Positions 10,936 through 22,713 of a stretch of 64,000 nucleotides of DNA are shown here, piece after piece (the stretch's first letter is position 1; every line of letters starts with the position of its first letter). Under the pieces are notes generated by a model that worked only from the letters and a program-made list of their open reading frames with translations, had not been told where the DNA came from and did not search any database. Where the stretch lies: contig CM028338.1 in assembly GCA_016647705.1 (NCBI GenBank), positions 34,415,176 through 34,479,175 of the forward strand, given 5' to 3'. Origin of the DNA: Eucommia ulmoides (Eukaryota > Streptophyta > Magnoliopsida > Garryales > Eucommiaceae). Position numbers and translations under genes: made by a program.

Positions 10936-11384
10936 GGTAGTACTTTAGGCCAATATATTCGATTTCTTCGTATGCTCTTTATATAATAACATTCATTCTT
11001 CAGGATATAGGCATTGTATCAAAAGCATGACATTCATGAATTTCATCTAAGTCTTTGTTTTTGTGAGAGATAGAGTTATGCAAAAATTTTCCATTGAGTT
11101 TCTGGTTTTCAGTGTCGGAATCTAGAGTTGTTAAACTATCAACACTATTGTGGAGTCAAAATCTGCTTTTAAGAAGATATTGTAATAATATTAGACTCGA
11201 TCATTAAAAAATCTCTATTATTAAGTAAAAGTTTGGAGTTTTTTGGACATACTAGAAAAAAAGCACAGACTTCATCCACGCTTGTCAAGTTGTCATGAAT
11301 ATAAATTTAATAGCAAAATAATATAGAAAAAATAAATTTCAAATGCAATTAGGGACCATTTAAAAATATAGCACTCAAGACGAT

Positions 11385-11475
11385 CAAATAAGTTATATAT
11401 ATTGCAATGTTAGTAGAGCCACATGAATTTCAATAATAGTCAAATAATGATATTGATTTTCTTTTGCGTGTTATG
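11385..11475 (+). repeat. diverged direct repeat, copy 1
   Basis: The text agagccacatgaatttcaat, a following tcaa(a/g)taatgat and tgtgttatg/ttacg recur at 12420-12510 about 1 kb away. Confidence 0.5.
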
Positions 11476-11826
11476 ATAAAATAAAATAATTGATTATATA
11501 AATTAAAAAAAATGAGATTGTAACTTTGAGTTGATTAAAAAAAAATCAAGGCACATTTAAAAATATAAAAAATGACCAGGTGGTCTCATTAGGAAAGTCA
11601 ATCTAAAAAAATGTCTCTAACTTTCAAATTGAACCAATTAATGCTCAAATTTGTGTTAATCAGTACCGTTTAGTCTCAATTTGAAATCCTGACAAAATAA
11701 ATTGACGACTATACCGCTACAAATTCAGAATCACTTACTTAACAACATATCTTTTCATGCTATAAAAGTATGAACGATTACCAAATTAAAACTAAATCAC
11801 TTTTATATTCTCAAAATAGCGATAAC

Positions 11827-11829
<3 letters not shown>

Positions 11830-11859
<30 letters not shown>
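11830..11859. repeat. (TA)n microsatellite
   Basis: An uninterrupted TA run of about 15 units. Confidence 0.95.
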
Positions 11860-11860
<1 letters not shown>

Positions 11861-12419
11861 CTTGATTTGGTTACATATTTATGATCTAGAGGTCGTTGGC
11901 TTCAAAACATCATCTATTTGTATACATTTTGTTGTATGAATTGAATATTTATTAAATTCAACAAGATGAAGAATCTCGTGCTAAATTCAACAACATGTGT
12001 CACTATTTTATCTATTTTTGTTTAAATTACATTCAAATTTTTTTTATAATAACAATACGATATATTTATAAAATTTTATTGAAGTATCATGTTTAATTCA
12101 ACATGAATTTGAAAAAACTATGAAAATTCGAAAGTACCATATGAAATTCAACAATAATTTGAAAACTGATAAAAAAATGGTGAATATAATTTCATTTTGA
12201 AAATCTTATTCAGATGAATATAAATATATAATTAGATCATGATAAAAACGTGTAAACCAAAAGTTTTGTTATATATCAAGTAAGTGATTGTAATGGCAAA
12301 TATGACCGAACAATTTTAAAGGACTGCCTGGTAACCCATTAAAAAATAATTTATTAGGTAATTTTGGCTTCTTAATAGGATTAACTCATAACGGCCTCTC
12401 TAAAATATTGCAAACAAGA

Positions 12420-12510
12420 TGACAAAATAAGTCATAAGTATAATAATAGTAGAGCGCATGAATTTCAATGACAATCAAGTAATGATGATGATTTTTTTAT
12501 GTGTTACGCC
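12420..12510 (+). repeat. diverged direct repeat, copy 2
   Basis: Partner of 11385-11475. The two copies bracket about 0.95 kb of AT-rich non-coding DNA and could be flanks of an old insertion or short diverged terminal repeats. Confidence 0.5.
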
Positions 12511-13900
12511 TAAAAAATATTAATTTTTTTATTAATTCCCACCAAACCTATAAAAGTAGAAAAACAAAATCTAAAATTAACTTAAATTTTATTCTAAATC
12601 GATTGAAAAATATCCTCCAATTTTTCAATATGTGTTTTTATACTTAGTAAATAAAAGTAGTGGAGCCTCGTGGAGTTTAGTTAAGTTAGCTAAATTCACT
12701 GAACTCCGAATTTTTTCTTCGTATTTCTTGTATATTGTTTGAATTTGAAATAATTAATGTTTGTGATTTAACTATTTATAATCAATAAAAGACACATACA
12801 TACACACACATATTGTGGTTAAATATGTGATATTAATTATATTTTAAGCATAATATAGTAAAAAAATAAATATATAATATTTGTATAATATAAATTATGA
12901 CTATGATAATTTGAGTCCAATTAAATATATATGAAATTGTAAAAGTCACTCACAAAGAAATGGCATGTAATATGTATTGAATAATGAATAATATTTTTTA
13001 ATTTTTTTTTATAAGAATATAGAGATAAAAATATCAATAATTTTTGCTAATCGAATGTATTTAAGAAACCCCAAATCTAATAATTACTTAAATTAAATAT
13101 CCATATTTATTTTTGTGGTTAAATATTTATTTAATTATTTTCACATTTTATTTTTTTTAAATAGTATTGTTTTTAATTGAATAATACAAAAAATTCGTAG
13201 ACTATTTTTTCAACCGCTTAAATGCAAAATTTACTATGTGTATAATTTTTTAATTAAAAAATATATATTTTTGTTACACATATATCTAATAGATAGCTCA
13301 ACATATATTTTTCAATATATATTTTTAGATATCTTTTTTCTTTCATATGGGCATCTCTCTCAATTCATTCTATTTTTTTTTTCAAAAAAATTATTTATAT
13401 TTCAATCCTTAACTATGGAAACCTCCTCTATTAAAACCCACATTCTCTTTCTCCCTCAATCCCTAGCCCGTTGTCTCACTCTCAAATCCAACGACCAATG
13501 CACCACACACCTCTATTAACTCCACCACAAGCCATCACAGAACAATCATTCTTCACCCCATAATTTGATTTAAATTCAAATTTAAATTATTTTAAAAAAA
13601 ATTGTGAATTTTATAATCCACGTAATTTTCTTATTTTATTAGTTTTTTTTTTATGCACCACTCCTTTATTCTTCGTGCGACTTTTTACTTAACTATTTGT
13701 ATCAAAATTATTAAAGAATAGTTAATGAATTTTTGAATGATGCAAAAAAATCATAGATATTTTAGGGTTTTTTTTTTGTGTGTGTTTTTTCCTTCAGGAA
13801 CAAGGTATATGCTATTATTATTGTGGTTAATCTCACTTTGCACTCCTATGGTTAGATCAAATTGCAATTTATACCCTTTGTTATTTTCTTCACTACTCAC

Positions 13901-14168
13901 ACACCCTATGCATAAGATTTAAGCGCAACGGTTAAAAATTTAACAAAACTGAGATTATTTTTGTTATTTCACTTTAAAAAGAAGGGTAATTTCTATTGAA
14001 TAAGGTTGTCAAAGATTAATTTCTACCTTCGTAATTTAGATTATTACATTTGATTAAGGCTGTAATTGAGGGATATGCTTGATTCTAGGGATTTATGTCT
14101 AGAATCAAACTTTATAAATACCTTATACATGATATGAAGAAAATATGAATGAAAGTAAGATACAATTC
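13901..14168 (+). mobile_element. Ty1-copia LTR, 3' part
   Basis: A TATA-like tttataaatacc (near 14111-14122) and an end ..acaattca are followed immediately by a copia-type primer binding site. The start of this LTR was not identified, and its partner LTR is not in the window. Confidence 0.5.
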
Positions 14169-14172
14169 AAAA

Positions 14173-14190
14173 TGGCATCAGAACCAAGTT
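14173..14190 (+). promoter_or_regulatory. copia primer binding site (initiator Met tRNA type)
   Basis: TGGCATCAGAACCAAGTT differs slightly from the common TGGTATCAGAGCC site. It lies a few bases after the LTR-like end and in the same orientation as the copia gag and pol remnants downstream. Confidence 0.6.
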
Positions 14191-15164
14191 GAATTTGATC
14201 CAATCTAAAAAAAGAAAAATATATATATATTGAATCTGTCTCCGTTTCTTTAGTTGAAAAAAAAAAATCATTTCACCCATATGTTCTTGCAACTTCAATT
14301 TTGTTGTCAAACAACCCTAACTAGATATACTTCTTGCCAAGAAATTGCCCATACAAGCTTCCATTCGTCCTTCGCTGTTGAAATCCTTTGTCATGTTCTT
14401 CGTCAACATCTAGCCAACATTGAAATTGATATTTGCCTCTAGCCCATGAAATTTGAGTGCAGCTCGATCACAAACCCAGATCTAACCAAATTAGGCTTCG
14501 GCAAGAACAAAACAACTCAACCCGATACCAAGCCGCCAATGCCTATCATCGTTTTTCAGGCCTGGTCTCGTCGTTGCACCATTGTTCTCTCGAATCCATA
14601 AAAAATCCAGATCTAGAACCAAAAATCCACATATGTGCTTGAATCAAATCTAGATCCAGAACCAAAAACCCTCAAATCCCAGCCGCGCACCACTGCTGTT
14701 ACAGATCCAGCCGTAGATCTACCGTCCGATTCAGTTCGCCGGAGCCAAACTCCAGGTCTAGTTTGCTCTTGCAGTCCCCACTCCACCGTCCAGATCCAAT
14801 TGCATGTCTCACCTACTTATGCCGCTATCCAGATCCAGCCATAGGTCTCACTATCATCGTCGTGGCCCTAGTTTGGAACTGCTCCCGTCCAGTAAAGACC
14901 TAGATCCAACAACCGTTATATCACTGTGAAGGAAAGGTACCAATAGATAAAACATTTCTATCATCTAGGGTAGGTGTATTACTGTTCCGGTTTCCAATTT
15001 AATTCATTGACTGTGTGTGTTAAATGTTCTATCCCAATTGAAAAATAATATATATGAGTGAAAAACAATTATGGAGCATCTGAACCTAGTGTCATGGTAG
15101 CTCGGAATTGATCTAATTAGGGTCAACAAGATCGAGCACAACCCAACTCTAGTAGATCAACCAA
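14191..15164 (+). other. copia leader and presumed gag 5' region, unrecognisable
   Basis: This stretch lies between the primer binding site and the first recognisable gag text. Three open frames of 61-69 codons (14254-14844) show no gag motif. The word agatcca and variants recur many times between 14480 and 14900. It may be a decayed gag N-terminus or unrelated sequence. Confidence 0.4.
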
Positions 15165-15354
15165 AGTTGTTGACAATCCTTCATACAAATTCACTCATTA
15201 CCATAAGACTAGTCATACTAAAAGTCGGTGTTTTGAATTGATGGATTATCTAGAATTGTGGGATCCTAGTCGCACGAAGAAAAATCACCAAAAACCTTCT
15301 ATTGCAGCAGTTGTTCAAATAAAAATAGAAGATGAAATTATTGAAAGTGCCTAG
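15165..15354 (+). pseudogene. Ty1-copia gag, zinc-knuckle region and gag-pol junction
   Basis: With one frame change the text reads THYHKTSHTKSRCFELMDYL, then ELWDPSRTKKNHQKP and IKIEDEIIESA before a TAG. This follows the copia pattern of a CCHC knuckle followed by a C(Y/F)EL.GYP.WW-like stretch, with knuckle cysteines changed. A chromovirus LTR interrupts the element at 15355. After its removal the frame continues at 27581 directly into protease. Confidence 0.65.
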
Positions 15355-16708
15355 TGTAAGACCCCGATTTTTTTTGTACGTACAAATTGAGTCGCATTCG
15401 AGCATAAAAAAAATAAAAAATAGTAGGGTGATTGGCGCTATTAATTATTTGATTTAAAAATCTTTGGGACCAATTAGCAATTTTCAAAATGTGAATTGTA
15501 AACTTTTGGACTAAAATAAATACCAAATATTTAATTAGGGGTGAAATTACAATTAATGAAATCTAAAATGTTGATTTTGGATTAAATTAGGAGACTTAAA
15601 GAAATTAAGGGAGAAAAGTGTAATTAAAACAAAAGATATTCTTATATATATATACATATATATGTGCGTGTGCCGTGAGCTCAGCCAGAGACAAGAGAGA
15701 ATGAGGGAGGAGCGACGTGGCAGCCGGAGGTAATCGAAGAGAAGCACTAAATTTCATGCCCATAATTCATAGAAATCGTGATCTCAAAGGAAGGAAAAAA
15801 AATCAGAAACAAATTGAAACAGATCAGGAGAGAGAGAGGGAAATGGGTTTTGGTTGGTGGTGGTTCGTTGTTGGTAATCTTCGCCGTTCGTCTCCGTCAT
15901 TCGGTGATTGTATGTGTGCGTCGGTTGTTTTCTCCGTCGTCGCTATCGTTGTTGTGGTTGTCATTACCAAGTTTTAGAGAGAGAGAGAGAGAACCGGAGG
16001 GAAAATGGGTCTCAGTTCGATGGTCGTCGAAACTGCTAGGTGATCGCCGGAGATGGTGGTTCAATTCGTCGTGGTTTCTCCAGCGTGGGTGTGGGTGTGT
16101 CGTCGCCGATTGAAGTGTGCTCTGTCGTGAATATGTGTGGGTGTGCTCTGCTCCGTTTCGTCATCATGGGTGTATGGGTCGTTGATCGTCGGCGGTGATG
16201 GTGGTGACGGTGGTGGGCTGATCGTGGGAGTGTGTACGTTTCTACACATCCAGTGATGTGGGTGTGTGCGTACATGTGCATGGGTTGATATGTGTTGTTG
16301 TGGGAGCCCGATAGACAAGTAGGTAGGTGTTTCGGTTGTGGAGGTGGCCGGTGGTGGTTGGTGATCGGTGATCGTGTGTAAGACCCTGGCTTTTATTGAA
16401 GTTGTATTTTATAATATTTTGAAAAAGAAAAAAAAAACGGGGTGAAGGGCATTAATTATTTGATTTAAAATTTTAAGGGTTAATTGGTAATGTTCAAACT
16501 AGTAAAATTAGAAATTTGGGCTTAATTAATAACTTAACAAAAATTGAAGGGGGACTTAGGTAATTTAAATAAAACAATAATAATTAAAAAAAACAAAAAG
16601 ATGACATCATCTCATCAGGACCCATGTTCAGGCGACTGACGGTGGCGCGATTCTCATATCGACGACGACGTGTAATCAAATGGAGAGATGGAGAGACACG
16701 CGGCTGAT

Positions 16709-16709
16709 C

Positions 16710-16772
<63 letters not shown>
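16709..16772. repeat. (TA)n microsatellite in 5' LTR
   Basis: About 31 TA units here against about 10 at the same place in the 3' LTR (23466-23485), so the tract length changed after insertion. Confidence 0.95.
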
Positions 16773-16773
<1 letters not shown>

Positions 16774-18192
16774 TCATGCACACATATGGGGAGGGAGGTG
16801 GAGCAAAAATCAAAAAAAAAAAAAAAAAAAAAAAAAAAGAAAAAAAGAACAGTGAACCGTAAAGAGAGAGATCACCAGTACCCAAAAAAAACGAAGAAAG
16901 AGAGGGATTGCCGGTGGTTGTTCCTTCGGTTGGCCGATCGATCGTATTCGGTGCATGTAAACTGTGTGTGTGTGTTCTTTAGTGTCGTCGGGGTGTGTGT
17001 GTGCTCGCAGATGGCGAGGATGATCGGCGATCGTCATGATGTCATCACCGGTGAGTGGGAGTATGGGTTCCGGTTGTGTAGGTAGGTGTTTAGTTCTGGG
17101 TACGTGATCAGGGGTGTGTGTGTGTGTTTTCTGTGTGTATATAGTCAGTATTGGTGGTCATCTCCGGAGTGGAGAATAGAAAGAGAGAGAGGGGGTGCCG
17201 TCGGCTTCGGCGGCGTGAGTTTGGCCGACGGTGGTGGCGGTGATCGGGAGTTTGTGTGTGTGTGTTATTTTTGGAGGTCCGATGGTGTGAGGTTGTGGGG
17301 GGCCTGGTGGTCGGAGCAGTGTTCGGCGGCCGATCCCCAACGCCGGACGCAGGCGCAAACAAGGAAGAAGAAAAAAAAAATTAATAAAAAAATAAAAAAA
17401 TAAAAAAAGAAGAAGAAGAAGAAGAAATTACAAAAACAACCCCAATAAAATTCAAAATTCATCCCATGGCCCGTGAACGTTTCGGAACAGGTAACCTTTT
17501 TATCGGACACTATTATCGATTAGATTAAATTGTTGGGCATTAAGATTTTTCGCATTCGTAATAGTAATTGTCGTGATCGTGATAACATTTTTATAATCGC
17601 TAATTTTCATAAACTGGTACAGTAAACTTAACAGAGCGAAATTAAACGAATAATAATTTTTGTAATGAAATGTGGGGAATTATGGAAAATTAGGACCTGT
17701 ATTCATCTAATTAGGTTATTTTAAATACGATATTAATTTAGGCCCTATTACTATTAGGTTCGCAGGCACCGGAGTTTCGGTAGAGAGTAGTCAGTAAAAG
17801 CTTTTGGGAACGGATCACGAGGTGAGTGTACTGTCTTCTTGCCAAATTATTTTCATATAAAATGGTCGTACTGAGACTAAATGATTTTATAAGACGATAT
17901 GGATCAAGCAGGTTTTAGGATAAGTGAGTAAAAATGGATTTTCGTGAGATTACAATAGTTTTCAAAAAAAGTTAAGAATGATTTTTATTGGATTCGGTAG
18001 TTTAAAAAGAGAGTGGAAAAATGGTTTTGGTAAAAAATCAGACGTTTTTAAAGTAAAAGAAATATATGATTTTGGGATTAAAAATCAGTTTTGGAAATAG
18101 AGAGTGATGGTTGAGATTTGCCGATATTGATTAGACGATAATATTGTTTTGTGAATTGATGATGACGTTATTAATTTGACAATGCTATGGTA

Positions 18193-18263
18193 TTTATCTG
18201 CTTCAGCAGAGTGATGTTAGATGTTTATACAGCACAGTGATTATCCGCTTCGACGGAGTGATG
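18193..18263 (+). repeat. hairpin repeat array, short allele
   Basis: Two recognisable units, TCTGCTTCAGCAGA and TCCGCTTCGACGGA, each followed by gtgatg. The first folds as a 5-bp stem on a 4-base loop. The 3' LTR has five units at this place. Confidence 0.8.
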
Positions 18264-18310
18264 GGTGTTCGTCGGAAGGCATATCCTACGGATGGTACGT
18301 TACCGTTGCA

Positions 18311-18339
18311 AACTCCCGATCGTGAGGTTAAAACGATCA
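18311..18339 (+). promoter_or_regulatory. conserved LTR box (AACTCCCGATCGTGAGG..)
   Basis: The box aactcccgatcgtgagg followed by ttaaaacgatca occurs at 18311-18339, 25086-25114 and 26941-26969, and in minus orientation at 3811-3839. It is conserved across LTR families that are otherwise diverged and always directly follows the tandem array. GATCGT and ACGATC inside it are complementary. Its function is unknown. Confidence 0.65.
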
Positions 18340-18893
18340 TTAGGGCTGGCCAACGTGTGTGTGTTTGAGAGGATGTTTTGAGATGTGGTATTTTGATTAT
18401 ACTTGGTGATTTATTATGGTGATTGGCATGATTCGTATATTAAATGATTTTGCATGGAACTTATATATAGTGCTTTATTCTCACTGCTAATATTATGAAA
18501 ACTTTTGCGAGCTACATAATGTTTATATATTTAAGCTTGATCCATTTAGATGTTGCAGAATAAACTATTATTACTATAAAAATGTTTTACTAAGAAGGCA
18601 GTACACTCGCAGGTACAACGGGTAGGAGTTGGTCCCCTACTGGCACTAGGTAGAGTTACGTGATGGAGTCAAATAGGCGATTGAGAGACGCGGTCAAGGG
18701 CGAACCTATAAAATGGTTCATGGATAAATATTTTTTGTTAGTAATATTTCGGGACGGGTGTGTCCCCCATAATAGATATTTGTATTATACAGTGGGTGTA
18801 TATTGTCTTTCATTTGGTTATTTGGGTATTGATGATGTCATGTTGTAGTCACGCCAGTCTCGGGATGACGGGTGTCCGGGACGGGTTGTGACA

Positions 18894-21250
18894 ATTTTGG
18901 TATCAAAGCCTAGGTTATAGGTTCTGTAGACTTGTCAGGAGATGTGTCGGTAGAAGATCATGAGGTAGGAGGACGTGCCAGTCGTCTAGTTAGTAGGGGA
19001 CATGAGATAGGGTGTTAATAGGTGAGCTTAGTATGTGGGTGTTAGGTCTTTTATTTCATAAAGTTGTGCATTAGCATGGTGCGTGGAGGGTTGTCTTTTT
19101 GGCAAGCAACGATATGACCACGTGGTGATATTGCTAGGAGAAATGTCTTCCACAGAATAAGAAGGCTAAGTTAGACAAACAACAAATTACGTCGTTATCA
19201 ATATACTAGATGATATGGCAGAATACACTTACGTCAAAATAAGAAATCACATTCAAAAGGAGTAAATCGCTTTCCAGGCAATCTGAAAGGAAACTGTGAC
19301 GTTACTGGACAAGAATTTAATTTGGTAGCACTTTTTAGATTGATTAATAGACGAAGTAACAGTTGTGGCATGTAGCAAGGTAATAGAAAATGATATATAT
19401 AAGAAGTAGCCGATGATGGTGGATCTAGGAGGATAGTAGATATGTGTAGATATAACCCATTTGGATGAGTAATATAGAGTTGCGGGTAGAGTCAAATTTG
19501 GGATGAATAAAAGTATGTAATGTTGGGAAGGCATATCTAGTACCTCAATTAGTCTGATAGTGGGATTAGGAGGTTAGGAAAAAAAATGTTAAAGAAAGGA
19601 TATCACAAGTCAGTACGCAGAAGCTGTTCAAACAAGTTTCGGCAGTGGATATTGTAATAGCTAGGGATTTTCCCTATGTGGTTTCGAGAATGGACAGGAT
19701 GCTTGTAAGCGTGGTTAGTAATTGTGATTGCTATTAAATAAGCTCCATAATGATAAGGAGGTGAACGTTCGGCACATAAGTTGGTCAAGTATGCTGGTGT
19801 TAATGAATATGGGAGATTAAGATTTGAAATTATAATCTTGGGACTTTAAAAGTGATTGCTATGGGATAGGAAAAATTGAGTGGATTAATTTAAATCGATG
19901 ATTGATTGCATTTAGTTGAATTTGAATAATTTTGGGTGGTGTATAAAAAAAAAATTAATTAAAAATTATTGACTGTTGGACATTGGGAATTGGAGTAAGT
20001 TTGTTTGCGGTTTAGGAGGTTTTAATAGAAGAAGAGGTCGTCACAATAAATTAGAATATCAACTAATGATTTAGGTAAACCTGATGTATGCTTCCATAAA
20101 GATCCGGAGTGGGTAACGTAAAAGTTAAAATAGATAAGTTGTTAAATCGATTGCAACCAATAGGGTGTTAGATTTTTGAGTAGGGTATTTGTAATCGAAG
20201 ATTAGAGGCGGTGACGTGGTAAAACGGTGATCTGGTCGAAAGTAGAAAATGGCATGTCGAACATCTCCAGAGTGTGTTACTAAGACGGTGACTAATGCAG
20301 TAAATATGACTAGTGCTCTTAAGGCATAGCATTCAAGTGAATCCAAAGGAAGTCGAAGTAGTGGATTGACGGAATATGGAGAAGGCCGAGAACAGGTGAC
20401 TGGAATTCGAAACTTTTTGGAACTAGTAGAGATCGTATTCGTTATAACGTTTAGTGACATCTCCTGTATGACGGGATTTGTGCTTTAGGTCGGAAATTAG
20501 AAAAAGCGGGGTTGTGCATATTTGGATTATTCGTACTAATGTGTGTGTCAAATTGAGATCTTTGTAAGTCTATTGGGCAATTGGTCGGGTGACCACTCAA
20601 GTTGAGCTCACAAACATGAAGTTGATATTTATCGATTGTATGGTAGAAGCGTAGAAGTTAGACGTCCAATTGGAAACGATTAGAGTGAAAGGGAATGAAG
20701 ATGGTCACAGGGCTGACTATAACAAATATTTCGGGTCAAAATTGGTGAGTTGATTGTTCATATTAACTTATGGGTTAAGTTAAGGCTCTTGTAAGTTTAG
20801 TGGGCGGCTGGTCAGATGGTAATGCTGTTCGGTATTGATTTTTTACTGTAGTGTAGACATGTAAAGGTCGGATGTCCAGCTAAGAAGGTTTAGTAAGGCA
20901 GTGGATATTAACTGTAGAGCTGATTGGCGTGTCTGAAGGAATGATGAAGTTTGGGAATTTGAATTAAAATGTGTAGGGTTGATAATGTCAATTTACAGAT
21001 GAGACCTTAAAAAGAAGTGCATAGAATAAGATACGCAATACCCCAGTAATATTAACTATACTGTAATGGCGTGAGTATGCTTAGTATATTGGAATGGAAA
21101 TGGGAAATCACGACATTTGTTATTCGGTGATTGGTTAATTAGGTTAAGGTCAAGAAGTAACGAAATCTCTAGGTGGACTATAGTAGCCTTGACCTATACC
21201 AGAAAAAAAAAAGGGAGAGTAATTCGAAGAGTGTTTTCCTGATGCGCATG

Positions 21251-21290
<40 letters not shown>

Positions 21291-22713
21291 ATAGGATTGT
21301 TCGATTGCGTGATGCACCAATTTAATGCAAACATTAAAATTAAGTTGGGACAATATATTCTTTTAAAATCAAAAGGGATAAGGACTAGTAATTCTAGGAA
21401 TTTTATTAATCGATTATTCGAAATCTTGGAACTAGAATTCAGAAATCATAGGTGTTGTCGCCATATGGTGATCTGGACAATAATTGTTATCAAAGTAAAA
21501 TAAGTCGTCAGTATATGAACAATCCGTGGGGGAAACTGTAGTATCAGGAGCTGATAGTTATTTGAACATGCGGGTTAAAATTTTCCATACTCCTTTAGTT
21601 GCCCAAGTGGAAGTTGATACCTTGTTCCAGTCATGGATCAATGGTTTATCGGGAAATACGATTCAGGTGTTGGAAGATATGTTAAGGGGTTGTGTCGTGG
21701 AAGTTTCTGTTGAGGGGGATGGTTGTGCGATGTTAATAAAATCTGCATATGCTAATAACTATCTTGTCGTTGCATAAAGTGTTATATGAAAAGGATACAT
21801 GATTCCGATCTGATAGACTGAACTAAGATAGGAAAATGAAACTTTTGCGGGATTTAAAAGATAGGCCAATGTGACTACTTTTTATTGGAAATTAGAAGTT
21901 ATTGAGATGTTACGGGACCAAGAGAATTTAAAATATCCTTGAGCTGATATGTATACAAGATATAATATTTTACAGTTAGTAGCTAACAATTATTAGAAGG
22001 TATCGATTTCGTTGTGAGTGAGGCGTACCTATGTCCTTTGAGTCGTATATATACGTGGATATATGTTTGAAGCATGTTAGGCGGGTGGGAATGAACTTGA
22101 AGCACGTGACCATGTCAGGGACTTGGTAAAATGTGGAGGCATGAAAGGAATTCTTATGGATTATTTGTTTGATATAATTGAGTTGTAGTTATGAGAACTG
22201 GTTATATCTAGGTATTATGAAAGATATCGATATGAGTATTAAAGAGTTGAGATAGGTATCGAGGTTAATGATAGTTGAGTTATTTGTGCTTATGAGATTA
22301 GTGGCAATTATTATTAGGTTAAATGTTGAATGGAAATTATTGTTGCAACGGGCGACTAGAAAATGTCGGATGAAATGGATAAGTGCCGGTTACGACGGGT
22401 TGAAATGGACTTACTGTACTGAAATATTTTCAACATATAGTGTTGTTACCGATTTTGATTTTATCAGAGTAGCGCAGTAGAAGCAGTTAGGAACATGAGA
22501 TCCTTTGACAGTGAGTTATCCGTGTTAAGTGTAACTGACCAAGTGCACCTTTTTTGTTGGATGATTATGATTGGACGAAACGTTGTTGGTTGAAAAATTT
22601 TGGGCGATTTGGGATGATGAGACCATATATGGAAAACAGTTGTTCTAGAATCACATGAGACGAGTATAACTTGGTGATGCGACTTTGACGTATTAGTAGC
22701 CTGACGAAAATTA
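18894..22713 (+). pseudogene. decayed gag-pol of a chromovirus-like element
   Basis: The 3.8-kb stretch has stops in every frame. The clearest coding trace is near 20335-20460, where broken frames recall the reverse transcriptase thumb/connection text (VVD..NMEKAEN, then RNFLEL). Traces compatible with the integrase C-terminal half occur after about 22500. No aspartate motif of protease or reverse transcriptase survives. The length is well short of a complete chromovirus polyprotein region. A degenerate duplication (about 20547-20690 and 20775-20880) lies inside. Confidence 0.6.
18898..18915 (+). promoter_or_regulatory. primer binding site of inner element (initiator Met tRNA type)
   Basis: TGGTATCAAAGCCTAGGT begins four bases after the LTR end at 18893 and resembles the initiator-Met site used by Del/Tekay chromoviruses. 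Confidence 0.8.

Larger units (their letters stand above)
10936..13900. other. AT-rich sequence without identifiable gene
   Basis: No homologous protein motif is visible on either strand. Contents that can be named are a (TA)n run at 11830-11859 and a diverged direct repeat pair (11385-11475 and 12420-12510). A 93-codon open frame at 13238-13519 begins in low-complexity AU-rich sequence and I see no domain in it. Old decayed repeats are the likely origin. Confidence 0.55.
17822..18612 (+). other. structured intron-like LTR module, inner 5' LTR
   Basis: It opens AG|GTGAGTGTACTG and closes TACTAAG (18588-18594), then CGCAG|GT with AG at 18611-18612. These match the plant donor, branch-point and acceptor patterns, giving a 791-nt candidate intron. 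The arm at 17824-17840 (gagtgtactgtcttctt) pairs with 18592-18608 (aagaaggcagtacactc) over 17 positions with one G-U. Inside are hairpin repeats (18193-18263) and a conserved box (18311-18339). Splicing is inferred. Confidence 0.5.
16377..18893 (+). mobile_element. inner element 5' LTR
   Basis: It starts TGTAAGACCC and ends GGGTTGTGACA. It holds a (TA)n run (about 16709-16772), an A tract (16808-16838), GT-rich stretches, a TATA-like tatatag at 17138 and the structured module at 17822-18612. A 62-codon open frame near the end (18660-18848) is repeated with the same translation in the 3' LTR, as expected from LTR copying, and is not by itself evidence of a gene. Confidence 0.92.

Noticed and set aside
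13238-13519. 93-codon open frame in AT-rich DNA
   Set aside because: It has a low-complexity N-terminal half and no recognisable domain. It could be chance, and there is no second support such as codon bias or a conserved copy.
16584-17037. Open frames with Ile-Tyr or Lys/Phe runs
   Set aside because: They are translations of (TA)n and poly-A/T tracts.
18660-18848. 62-codon open frame repeated with the same translation at 25435-25623
   Set aside because: Both copies lie in the LTRs of one element, which are copies of each other. Identity follows from LTR synthesis and no domain is visible.
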